Shown here piece by piece: positions 1-8,400 of a stretch of 27,168 nt of DNA (its first letter is position 1; each line of letters opens with the position of its first letter). The notes under the pieces were generated by a model. The model was not told the origin of the DNA and ran no database searches. It saw only the letters and a program-made list of their open reading frames with translations. The translations under genes were made by a program, and so were the position numbers. Location of the stretch: NCBI GenBank assembly GCA_031549115.1, contig JAVBQJ010000129.1, positions 1 to 27,168 of the forward strand, read 5' to 3'. The DNA is from JAVBQJ01 sp031549115 (GTDB lineage: Bacteria > Verrucomicrobiota > Lentisphaeria > Victivallales > Victivallaceae).

Positions 1-2
1 TC

Positions 3-248
3 GGACGCGGCGTGGTGCTGGCGGCCAAGGCCGGCGTCAACGGCCACATCACGCTGGGCGACGGCGTCCAGGTGGCCGGGACCTCCGGTGTGGTCAAGAG
101 CCTGCCCGCCGGCGCGATAGCCCTCGGCACTCCGGCCGAAGGCCAGCGCGACTTCATGGCCCGGCTGGCATTGCCCAAAAAGGTGGAAAAGCTGACCGCC
201 AAACTGGAAGCGCTCCAGGCGCAACTGGACGAGCTGAAAAAACGGTGA
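3..248 (+). CDS. lpxD: UDP-3-O-acylglucosamine N-acyltransferase, C-terminal part
   Basis: The visible 81 residues are the end of a left-handed beta-helix acyltransferase. Hexapeptide-type turns (GVNGHITLGDGVQVAGTSGV) lead into the KSLPAGAIALGTPA segment, which matches the LpxD pattern of a last coil followed by a proline- and glycine-rich exit. A C-terminal helix rich in Lys, Leu and Glu follows (KKVEKLTAKLEALQAQLDEL), as in LpxD trimers. LpxD adds the second hydroxyacyl chain to UDP-acylglucosamine in lipid A synthesis, in the cytoplasm. The 5' end lies outside the window. The stop overlaps the GTG start of the next gene, suggesting translational coupling. lpxK two genes downstream supports the call. 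Another hexapeptide acyltransferase cannot be fully excluded because the catalytic His region is not visible. Confidence 0.85.
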   Translation, partial: GRGVVLAAKAGVNGHITLGDGVQVAGTSGVVKSLPAGAIALGTPAEGQRDFMARLALPKKVEKLTAKLEALQAQLDELKKR

Positions 249-1528
249 CCGTTTTGCGTGTGTTCCGGTATTGGTTATGGGCTGGAGTATTCGGCGCGGC
301 ACTGGCATTGACCGGTGCCAATGCCGACGCGCCGCCGGTGGATTCGTTGCGCCAGCAGGCGCAAGCCGGAGATACCCGCGCCCAGGTGATGCTCGGACGC
401 GCCTATTATCGAGGCGAAAACGATTATCCGAAAAATTACGAACAGGCCGCCTACTGGTTCCGGCAGGCGGCCAATGCCGGCGATATCGAAGGCATGTTCA
501 ATCTGGCCGTGGCGCTGCATCACGGCCTCGGTGTCGAAACCGATTTGCGCGATGCGCTCCGCTGGTACCGCAAGGCCGGCGAAGGCGGCCTGCCGCAGGC
601 GCGCCTGATGGAGGCGTTGATTTACCGGAGCGGCATTCCGGCCACCGCTACTGAAACGGAAATCCCTCCCGATTCCGACCGGGCGCGAAAGCTGTTCGAG
701 GAGTTGGCGGCACAGGGATATCCGCCCGCCCTGCGGGAATTGGGAATCGGAATATTGCAGCAGGCGGGCGAAAATCCGTCCCGGGAAAACTACCGGCAGG
801 CGTTTGAATACTGGTATGACGCCGCCGAAAAGGGCGATGTGCCCAGTTGCAGTCTGGCCGCCAATCTGCTGCTGCGCGGCTTGGGCGTGGAGAAAGACGA
901 AACCCGGGCCGCCGCGTTGCTGGAAGCCGCCGCCCGCGCCGGAGACGGCGAAAGCGCGGCGCAGTGGGCCTTTTGCCTCGAATACGGAATCGGGGCCGCC
1001 CGGGATGAAGAGCTGGCGCTGGAGTGGTACCGGCGGGCCGCGTCCGCCGGTGTTGCGGCGGCGCAATTGAAGCTGGGCGAGTTGTATCTCGCCGGTCAGT
1101 GGGTGGATGCCATGGATGTGCCGCGGGCATTGGAATACTTCCGGCTCGCGGCGGCGAGCGGCCTGCCGGCGGCGTTGTTTCGGCTGGGAGTGTGTTACTC
1201 CGAGGGCACCGGGGTGAAAAAGGATGCATTGCGGGCGGCGGATTATTATCTGCAGGCGGCCAATGGCAACTACGCGCAAGCCCAGTTCAATCTGGGGTGG
1301 GTGTATTTGAACGCCGCCGGGATTCCGAAAGACGAAGCCGCGGCATTTTACTGGTTCAAGCAGGCGGCGGAAAACGGTCTGATGCAGGCCCAACGGCAGT
1401 TGGCCTACTGTTATTTTTCCGGAACGGGAATTGAAAAAAACGAAATGGAAGGTTTGCGCTGGTTGAAACAGGCCGCCCTGCAAGGCGACCTCGAAGCGCG
1501 GGCATTATTGGAAGGCGACTCCGATTGA
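245..1528 (+). CDS. Secreted Sel1-like repeat (tetratricopeptide-type) protein
   Basis: The 427-residue product begins with a likely Sec signal peptide: Arg-containing N-region, hydrophobic core WAGVFGAALALTGA, and a possible cleavage near NADA. The remainder is about ten tandem Sel1 repeats of roughly 36 residues with the usual pattern A..LG..Y..G.GV.KD...A..W...AA..G, for example AQFNLGWVYLNAAGIPKDEA and AQRQLAYCYFSGTGIEKNEM. Sel1 repeats form a helical solenoid for protein-protein contacts. The partner and exact role cannot be read from sequence; a periplasmic location is inferred. The GTG start overlaps the lpxD stop and the stop lies 3 nt before lpxK, so the gene is probably cotranscribed with lipid A genes. 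No catalytic domain is seen. Confidence 0.88.
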   Translation: MTVLRVFRYWLWAGVFGAALALTGANADAPPVDSLRQQAQAGDTRAQVMLGRAYYRGENDYPKNYEQAAYWFRQAANAGDIEGMFNLAVALHHGLGVETDLRDALRWYRKAGEGGLPQARLMEALIYRSGIPATATETEIPPDSDRARKLFEELAAQGYPPALRELGIGILQQAGENPSRENYRQAFEYWYDAAEKGDVPSCSLAANLLLRGLGVEKDETRAAALLEAAARAGDGESAAQWAFCLEYGIGAARDEELALEWYRRAASAGVAAAQLKLGELYLAGQWVDAMDVPRALEYFRLAAASGLPAALFRLGVCYSEGTGVKKDALRAADYYLQAANGNYAQAQFNLGWVYLNAAGIPKDEAAAFYWFKQAAENGLMQAQRQLAYCYFSGTGIEKNEMEGLRWLKQAALQGDLEARALLEGDSD

Positions 1529-1531
1529 ACG

Positions 1532-2728
1532 ATGGGCGGAAATGAATTGAGTGTAAAGATACAGCATTTTTTCGAGCGGATGGAGCAATATTTCCTGGAG
1601 ATCATTCAGGGCCGTCGGCGTCGCCCCGAAGACCGGGCGATGACGATGCTGCTGTTTGTCGCCAGCCGGTTTTACCGGATGGCGGTGCAAATGCGGTTAT
1701 GGTTGTACACCAAACGCTTTTACCGCCCCCACGCGATCGGCTGCCTGGTGGTCAGCATCGGCAACGTCTCCTGCGGCGGCACCGGCAAGACCCCGGTGGT
1801 GGAGGTCTTTGCCAAAACCCTGACCCAGAAGGGGCGCAAAGTGGCGATTCTGTCACGCGGCTACCGCAGCAAACAGCGCTCGTTTCTGGAGAAAATGCAG
1901 CAGAAGTTCGAAGCTCAAACGCTGCGGGTCCCGCCCAAGGTGGTTTCCATCGGCGACAAGGTGCTGCTGGGCAGCGACTACGCCGGCGACGAACCCTTCA
2001 TGCTCGCTTCCAATTTGAAAGGAGTCGCCGTGCTGGTGGACAAGGACCGGGTCAATTCCGGGCTGTACGCCATCGAGGAGTTGTGCTGCGACACTCTGAT
2101 CATGGACGACGGTTTCCAGTATTTGAAGCTCAAGCCCCACATCAATATCGCGTTGGTGGATTCGACCGATCCGTTCGGCAATCATCATGTGCTGCCGCGC
2201 GGCATCCTGCGGGAGCCGATCAAAAACCTGCGGCGCGCCGACTATATCTTCCTGACCAAATCCAACGGGGGCCCCCATCTGCGGCACTTGAAGAGCTTCC
2301 TGCGCCGCCACAACCGCCGGGCGGAGATCATCGAATGCTGCCACAGCCCCAAGTATCTGCAGGAGTTGAACCATCCCACCCACCGGGAAGATCTGGCCCG
2401 GCTGAAAGGTGCCAAAGTGGCGGCGCTGTCCGCGATCGCCAATCCGAAAAGCTTTGAAGACTTTTTGGAGGAGCTCGGCGCCGCCATCGTCCACAAGGAG
2501 CGTTTCGCCGACCATCACCGCTATACCGACGAAGAAATTTCCGCCTTCGCCCGCAACGCGGCAAAGGCGGGAGCCGAATTCATCGTCACCACCGAAAAAG
2601 ACGCGGTCCGCCTCCCCGATCCGGGCGCCTACTGCCGGCTGAAAACCTATTTTCTCCGGGTGGAAATCGACATTCTGAGCGGCCGCGAAAGCTTCGACCA
2701 GTGCATCAGCCGAATCTGTTTTCTCTAA
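1532..2728 (+). CDS. lpxK: Tetraacyldisaccharide 4'-kinase
   Basis: LpxK phosphorylates the 4' position of the lipid A disaccharide at the inner membrane. The 398-residue product carries the family's Walker A-like loop GNVSCGGTGKTP near residues 76-87, preceded by the hydrophobic/amphipathic N-terminal stretch AMTMLLFVASRFYRMAV that is expected to touch the membrane. Further LpxK hallmarks are the ILSRGYRSK segment after the P-loop, MDDGFQYLKL (DDGFQ motif), VLPRGILREP and the C-terminal FADHHRYTDEEI and TTEKDAVRLP. It is slightly longer than the usual 320-360 residues because of the N-terminal extension; the Met at 1580 is an alternative start. It begins 3 nt after the Sel1 gene and is the last gene of this lipid A group. 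Confidence 0.95.
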   Translation: MGGNELSVKIQHFFERMEQYFLEIIQGRRRRPEDRAMTMLLFVASRFYRMAVQMRLWLYTKRFYRPHAIGCLVVSIGNVSCGGTGKTPVVEVFAKTLTQKGRKVAILSRGYRSKQRSFLEKMQQKFEAQTLRVPPKVVSIGDKVLLGSDYAGDEPFMLASNLKGVAVLVDKDRVNSGLYAIEELCCDTLIMDDGFQYLKLKPHINIALVDSTDPFGNHHVLPRGILREPIKNLRRADYIFLTKSNGGPHLRHLKSFLRRHNRRAEIIECCHSPKYLQELNHPTHREDLARLKGAKVAALSAIANPKSFEDFLEELGAAIVHKERFADHHRYTDEEISAFARNAAKAGAEFIVTTEKDAVRLPDPGAYCRLKTYFLRVEIDILSGRESFDQCISRICFL

Positions 2729-2851
2729 CTTGGATGTTGCATGAAGCGCCGGAAATATATCGCAAGCATTATGGATGCCAAAGACTTGCAAATACCGCAG
2801 TCGAGAGCGGCGCTATCGGCGAGGATTTTCGCAAGGCTTTTGGCGCCATAA

Positions 2852-3037
2852 GGATGCGATAGATTTTTCGGCCATTCGTGCAATGGTTTCGGCGGTACCT
2901 TCCTTGCATGGTTGGCGATGAACAATCAACTAAATGAATGGTGGCTGATACGGCAAGCATATGGGTTCAGAGATCGAGAGTACTTCAAATTGAAAATATT
3001 TCAACTTCCGGAAATTTCGCGCATGAGGGAACTGTGA
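2852..3037 (+). pseudogene. Remnant of an ISL3-type transposase C-terminus
   Basis: The stop-bounded reading frame ends in LIRQAYGFRDREYFKLKIFQ followed by LPEISRMREL and a stop. This resembles the conserved C-terminal end of ISL3-family transposases. The intact-looking copy in this window (20859-22077, minus) ends LLRQAYG and then, after a frameshift, EYMRLKIFDLP, so the shared core is L.RQAYG...EY..LKIF.LP. Only about 50-60 residues survive and no catalytic core, start codon or terminal repeat is visible, so this is a decayed insertion-sequence fragment. Upstream codons back to the stop at 2849 (including NGF and MNNQLNEWW) loosely fit the family pattern NG..EG.NN..K. No function is expected. 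Confidence 0.55.
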
Positions 3038-3434
3038 ATCTTGTCATAAAACATCGATGAGGCAAAGAATTGCCAACATCAGGTTTTTTCGGTACTTTGA
3101 AAGGGTGATTTTGAGCTCAAAAATGTGTTGGCAATATGTTGGCAATTATGCAATAATTCCAGTGGTGTTTGAGGAGAACGGGTGGTAACGTAGAGGGTAT
3201 GAAAAATTACGATTTATTATGTCGTAACTCGTTGATAATATATGCTACCCGGAAGATTTCCGGAATTCTTCTCAAAACCGGGCGTAAAATCCTATGTCCC
3301 CGCCCGAAAAATCATTCCCGGTATCGCCGGAAGCCATCCTCGAACGGCACCGAAAAATATATTCCAATGGTACTCGATGGTACTTGGTTATGGGAATATC
3401 CGCAAATACAAAATCGTCAGCAGATGAATCAATA
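3038..3434. other. Gene-poor intergenic region
   Basis: Between the transposase remnant and the promoter of the GntR-type gene I see no credible gene. Short open frames exist (for example 3169-3441 plus) but have no recognisable domain, no good ribosome-binding site and irregular composition. Besides the TTGGCAAT repeats, the region holds a direct ATGGTACT repeat (3367-3374 and 3377-3384) and an 11-mer, TACCCGGAAGA (3246-3256), that also occurs in the tRNA-derived attachment site at 18311-18321. Former insertion and excision events are a reasonable inference. Confidence 0.45.
3126..3146. repeat. Tandem 11-bp repeat with a distant inverted copy
   Basis: TGTTGGCAAT occurs at 3126-3135 and again at 3137-3146, a spacing of 11 bp or about one helical turn. 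The inverted form ATTGCCAACA lies at 3069-3078. The group sits in a gene-free, AT-rich stretch just after the decayed transposase fragment. It could be a recombinase- or regulator-binding cluster, but nothing else identifies the binding protein. Confidence 0.5.
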
Positions 3435-3463
3435 TTCATAATGGTTTAATATGTCCGTATAAT
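3435..3463 (+). promoter_or_regulatory. Candidate sigma70-type promoter of the GntR-type regulator gene
   Basis: A perfect -10 box TATAAT (3458-3463) lies 17 nt after TTCATA (3435-3440), which matches the -35 consensus at four of six positions. It would give a leader of about 90 nt before the ATG at 3561. Confidence 0.5.
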
Positions 3464-3471
3464 GTCTTGCC

Positions 3472-3492
3472 GATTGTGGTGTAAAGACAATC
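3472..3492. promoter_or_regulatory. Candidate operator (GATTGT-N9-ACAATC)
   Basis: A perfect 6-bp inverted repeat, GATTGT at 3472-3477 and ACAATC at 3487-3492, lies just downstream of the predicted -10 box, about where transcription should start. Its dyad symmetry suits a dimeric regulator, so autoregulation by the adjacent GntR-type protein is possible. Six-base arms can occur by chance. Confidence 0.3.
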
Positions 3493-3560
3493 AAAAGTGC
3501 TTGCAATATCCCCAATATGACGATACATTCCTGATAAAACCATACGGAGCTTCGTTCTGA

Positions 3561-4643
3561 ATGAAACTGTGCCGGCAACAACTCAATATCCAATCACGCA
3601 TACCGCTGTACCTGCAATTGAGCGCGGTTCTCAGGGAATATATTGCCGATGTCGAAGGGCTGGCCGCCGGCGTGCTTCCGGGCGAAATCGAGCTTTGTTC
3701 GATCTTTCAGGTCTCCCGCAGCACCGTCGCCAAGGCCGTGGCAATTCTGGCACAGGAAAATCTGGTAAAGCGGATCAAGCGGCAGGGGACGGTCATCCTT
3801 GCCGCGCAGACCCATTACAATCCATTGTGCGCGAAAAAAAGTCTCGGCTTGGTCTTTCCCGTTTCCTCGAACTGGAATTTCGCCCTTGAAGCCATCCATC
3901 GGGAAAGCTGCATCCACGGTTACAATCTGGAAAGCTATTCCTACACCTGGGACTCGCTGGAGGAGGAAACCGCCGCGATCGAAGCCGCCCGCGGCCGCTG
4001 TGCGGGCATCATCCTCTACCCCAACGCTCATGGCAACGACCCGAGTCTGGTTCGGAAACTCAACGAAGACGGGATTCCTCTGGTTCTGTTTGATGTCGAT
4101 TTTACCGAAGTTGATTGCAACGCCGTGCTCTCGGACGGCGAAAGCGCCGGATATCGTCTGGGCGATTACCTGTTGGAACAGGGGTGCGGGAAAATTCTCT
4201 GCTGCTCCTGCTATTCCCATCTGCGTTCGGTACGGAAAAAACTCGATGGCTTCCACGCCGCGTTGCGCCGCGCCGGCAAGCAGGCGTTTGAATATCTTGA
4301 AGTCCCCGAAGGCGACCTGAGTGAACGGACCAAGGTCAAGTTGCTGCAGGAAAAGCTGAGTCACTCTCCCGATGGTATTTTCTGTACGTTCAAATGGGAT
4401 GAAATGTTCGATGAATTGACGGCTTCCGGATATTGGAACGTCAAGGTCGCAAATTGCGATATTGCGCCGCTGCGCAAACTGAACTTTGATGTATTTTCGG
4501 CGGAAACATCGAAACTTGAGTTGGCGACAGTGGCGGTGCGTTTGCTTTGCGAGCGCATCCAAAAGAAGTTCCGTCCCTTTGAAAAACGTCTGTTTTCCTG
4601 TCGCTTTTTGTTGCAGAACAAAGGAGGAATTATCAAATTGTGA
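3561..4643 (+). CDS. GntR-type transcriptional regulator with LacI-like ligand-binding domain
   Basis: The 360-residue product has an N-terminal winged helix of the GntR type (about residues 10-75): IPLYLQLSAVLREYI, then the LPGEIELCSIFQVSRSTVAKA recognition region and the wing VKRIKRQGTVIL. The rest (about 90-350) resembles a LacI/periplasmic-binding-protein sensor: SLGLVFPVSSNWNF, CAGIILYPNAH, GIPLVLFDVDF, VLSDGESAGYRLGDYLLEQG and a C-terminal DVFSAET segment. This architecture, as in AraR, binds sugars in the cytoplasm to release or alter DNA binding. It lies at the head of a glycosidase locus on the same strand, so local control of that locus is the obvious inference. The ligand is unknown; a rhamnose- or amino-sugar-containing product fits the neighbours. 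Confidence 0.9.
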   Translation: MKLCRQQLNIQSRIPLYLQLSAVLREYIADVEGLAAGVLPGEIELCSIFQVSRSTVAKAVAILAQENLVKRIKRQGTVILAAQTHYNPLCAKKSLGLVFPVSSNWNFALEAIHRESCIHGYNLESYSYTWDSLEEETAAIEAARGRCAGIILYPNAHGNDPSLVRKLNEDGIPLVLFDVDFTEVDCNAVLSDGESAGYRLGDYLLEQGCGKILCCSCYSHLRSVRKKLDGFHAALRRAGKQAFEYLEVPEGDLSERTKVKLLQEKLSHSPDGIFCTFKWDEMFDELTASGYWNVKVANCDIAPLRKLNFDVFSAETSKLELATVAVRLLCERIQKKFRPFEKRLFSCRFLLQNKGGIIKL

Positions 4644-4740
4644 GTGATGCGGGTTGCGATTTCCTGTTGAGCAAATTCATATCGGTTGCGCCGGAATGGT
4701 TTCGGCGTACCAGAACAACGAGCCGGAAAGGAATTTTATT

Positions 4741-5364
4741 ATGAGAAAGCCGCATTTTACGCTTATCGAGTTATTGGTCGTGATTGCAATTATCGCGATT
4801 CTTGCCAGTATGCTTCTGCCCGCCTTGAGCAAGGCCCGCGCCGCCGCGCAAGCGAGCAAATGCGTCAACAATCTGAAGCAGGTCGGGTTGGCCACCACCA
4901 TGTACGCCGACGACAGCCAGGGCTGGGCCCCGTGGGGAGACGCCTGGTCGATTCTGCTGATGGACAACAAATACCTGGAAGGAGGATCTTGTGTGTGCCC
5001 GTCGTTCACGCCATACAAATACAGCGGCGGAAATCTATTTGTCTACGGCATCAACATCGACATCGACGCATCGGACACCGCCGGGTCGCAAAGCGCGGAC
5101 CTGCCGGCGCGAATCGCCGACGGCAAGCGCGACAGCAGCAGAACCTGGTTCTTTATCGACAGCGCTTCCGAAGGCTGGTGGGGGCATTTCGAACAAGCCT
5201 ATCGCGTGACCACGTACTCCGGTACGTCGTATCCGCCGCACCTGCGACACAACGGAAGGGCGAATGCCTGGTTCCTCGACGGCAGTTGCCGCCCCCAGAA
5301 AGACCGGGAACTATATAATGATGTGTTGCCCAAATTTCACACCTTCGTCATTCCTCTGCCGTAA
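4741..5364 (+). CDS. Pseudopilin-like protein with prepilin N-terminus and H-x9-DG motif
   Basis: The 207-residue product begins MRKPHFTLIELLVVIAIIAI, a class III prepilin leader with the G/F-TLIE-type cleavage site and hydrophobic helix, followed by LPALSKARAAAQASKCVNNL and KQVGLATTMYADDSQGWAP. The end carries H-N-G-R-A-N-A-W-F-L-D-G, the H-x9-DG motif of this family. Such proteins are abundant in Lentisphaerota, Planctomycetes and Verrucomicrobia and are thought to be exported and held at the membrane by a type II secretion or pilus-like machine. Their link to glycan uptake is unproven. I chose the ATG at 4741 because AAAGGA precedes it and the leader starts there; an upstream in-frame ATG (4654) would add 29 residues that spoil the short basic leader. 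It stands between the regulator and the first glycosidase. Confidence 0.9.
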   Translation: MRKPHFTLIELLVVIAIIAILASMLLPALSKARAAAQASKCVNNLKQVGLATTMYADDSQGWAPWGDAWSILLMDNKYLEGGSCVCPSFTPYKYSGGNLFVYGINIDIDASDTAGSQSADLPARIADGKRDSSRTWFFIDSASEGWWGHFEQAYRVTTYSGTSYPPHLRHNGRANAWFLDGSCRPQKDRELYNDVLPKFHTFVIPLP

Positions 5365-5408
5365 ACCCGGGAAACAATCAACCTTTCATTCCGAACGGGA
5401 GTGCCACT

Positions 5409-8400
5409 ATGAATCGAATCCATTGTCTTTTGAGCCTCGGCGCGACGATCGCCGGAGCGCTGCCGCTTTTTGGCGGCATGCTGCTGGGTGGCTTTGAGGG
5501 CGAAAACGAGATCAGGGCAGTGTATCCGGCCATTTCGTCCAAGTGGTACATGCCCGATGCCGGACTGTCGCAGAAATTCGTCACCCAGGGACAATCGTCG
5601 GCCCGGATTGTATTTCCGGGGCGTGACGTCGATTACTGGCCGGAGATTCATACCAATCTGACGCCGGAAGAGGGCGATTGGCGCTCCAGCGACTACTTCG
5701 CATTCGATCTGGGCAGCGACAATCCGGAAGAAATCGTGGTCTTCGTCCGCTTCGAATTTGAACGGGACGACGCTTCGACCGGCGCGTTCGATGCCAGTTT
5801 CCTGATCAAACCGGGAACGCAGAACCGCCATGCGATGAAGTTGTCCGATTTTCGCGACGAAATCAATCTCGGGAAGGTCCGGCACGTGAAATTCTATACG
5901 GCATGTCCGCGTCTGGATCAGATTCTGTATTTCGACAATGTCCGGCTTGAAAACGAAGCCGACCGCCGGCCGCTCCATGCCGACGACGGTCCGCGCGAAA
6001 TCGCGGTCGGGCCAATGGCGCGAACTCCGGTCATCGACGGCAATATTACGCCGCAGGAATGGAGCGGCGCGGTTAAGGCAACCGGCTTCCGCAATACCTA
6101 CAACGGTGCGCCGACGACGGAGGCGACGACCGCGTATGTAGGAGGCGACGGAGAGAATTTCTACTTCGCCTTTGACTGTTCCGAGTCGCAAATGGACCGG
6201 CTCGTCGCCAGATATACCGAGGATGGCGCACCGGTCTGGAGCGACGACAGCATCGAATTGTTCCTCGATCCGGGGCAGAGCGACGGCAGATATTATTACT
6301 TCGCCTTCAACTCGACGGGAGCAAAATTGAGTACGCTCTATGAGCACGGCGTCATCGTTGACGGCTGGCGTGCGGACTGGGAGGCAGCCGCCGCCACCGA
6401 CAGCCGGGGTTGGAAAGGCGAAGTGAAAATCCCGTTTCATGTCTTTGATTTCGATGGCGGACGGCCGCCGGAGTGGAAGATCAATCTGTGTCGTGAAGAG
6501 CGTCCGCACAATGAAGTCAGCGCGCTTTTTCCCACCATGGGCGGACTGCATTCCCCCGGGCGGTTTGGGCGCCTCACCGGAGTCGATGTGGATTTTCGCC
6601 GTTTCTTCTATCGGAAAAGTATGCCGGATTTCGGCGACAAGCGGCTCGGAGACAACACCGTTACCTTGCAGATCGAAAACCTGACCGGAAGCGCGTCACG
6701 GAACATTGTGCATACCGTACTGACCGCTCCGGACGGGACGGTACAGGAGTCACAGTCGGCTTTTCCGTTGACCGAGGGAACCAACACGTTTGCGTTTCCC
6801 TATGCGATCCATCAAGACGGTCAGTATTGTTTTTCATGGGCGATGACCGACGAGGAGGGCGGGACGTTGCTGCGCTCGGCCGAATACCGCTTCTCGCCGC
6901 CGCCGCCGTTGCAGTTGGAGCTGATTGAGCCGGCGTACCGTAACACCATTTACGCGACGCAATCGCTTGACGCCGTACAGGGCCGGGTTCGGATCAATGT
7001 CGAAGATTCCCTGATGCATGGGCAGATTGCGGTGGCGCTCGTCGACGCCGCCGAAACCACACTGTATTGTGACACGGTGGCGTTGGAGACGGTCGGGAAC
7101 GCCTTCGATATCGCAATTTCGGCGTGGGAGCTGCCGGTCGGGGATTATAAGATCGAGCTGGCGCTGCAGAATGCTTCCGGCGGCGAAACGTATGTGGAGT
7201 CGAGCACGCCGCTGCGCAAAGTCCCACCCGCCGGGCGTGAAGTGCGGCTGGACGGCGACAACAACCTGGTCGTGGACGGGAAGCCGGTCTTCCCGATCGG
7301 CATCTGGTGGCCGGAGGCCAACGACAAGGTTTACTCCGAGCTCAAGGAAGCCGGGTTCAACACCGTGCTGCAAATCCTGTGGGCGGATTGGGAAAACAGT
7401 CCGATCGTCGGTCGCGCGACGCGGGAAACCTTCGCCATGGCGAAAAAATACGACATGGGCGTGGTGGTGGACACCCGTGGACAGCCGTCCATTACGCCGG
7501 AGGTCGTGGCGCGTTACGGCAATTTGAATAACCTGCTGCTGTGGAGCATCGGGGACGAGGACAACGCCAACTTCAAGGAGCCGCAAGCCGATCTGGTGGA
7601 CGCCTACCGGGTATTTTCGGAAAACGATCCGTACCATCCGGTTTATTTCAACGGATACAGCACCGGGAACCTCGGCAATTACGGGAGCATTTGCGATGTA
7701 TTGAGTTTCGATTGGTATCCGCGGTATTCCAAGACCGAAGGAGTCAACATTCCGCTGTCGGTTTATGAAAACCAGGTGCGCGACGCGCGCCGTCAGGTGA
7801 ATGACCGCCGTCCGGTCTGGGTCATCGCCTCGGATATCGAATACGGCCGCGATCTGGATCCGCTGCATTACAATTACCGTCTGCCGAACTACCGGGAAAA
7901 CCGTCTGATCGCATATTTGTGCGTGATTGGAGGGGCAAAGGGGTTCTGGTGGTGGACGTGTCAATGGGGGCTCAATTCGATTTTCGAGCATCCGGAATGG
8001 GTGGGGATCAAGGCGGTGGCGCGGGAGTTGAGTGCGCTGTCTCCGGTCATCCTGGCCCGCGAAATTTCCGGCCGGGCGCACGCCGGGGATGCCGGCGTCA
8101 GTCTGCGGCTTCTCGAATACAACGATGACTTGTTTCTGCTTGCCGCGAACCCCGGCCTGGATGCCCGTGACGTCACGATCCGGGTCGAGGCGGCGCCGGA
8201 TACGGCATGGCAGGTTCTCGGGGAGGAGCGTTCGGTACATTCGCAACACGGAGAAATCACCGATCGTTTCGAACCCTACGCCGTGCACGTCTACACCACG
8301 GCCACCGATTATCAGCCCCGGATAGATTCGGTGGCCGGAGTCGAAGCGGCGGAAAACCATCTGCGCGAAGAACACAACCGGAAGGTTGAGCGTAATGTAT

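Noticed and set aside
3169..3441. 90-codon open frame in the intergenic region
   Set aside because: No domain, poor start context and it runs into the predicted promoter of the next gene.
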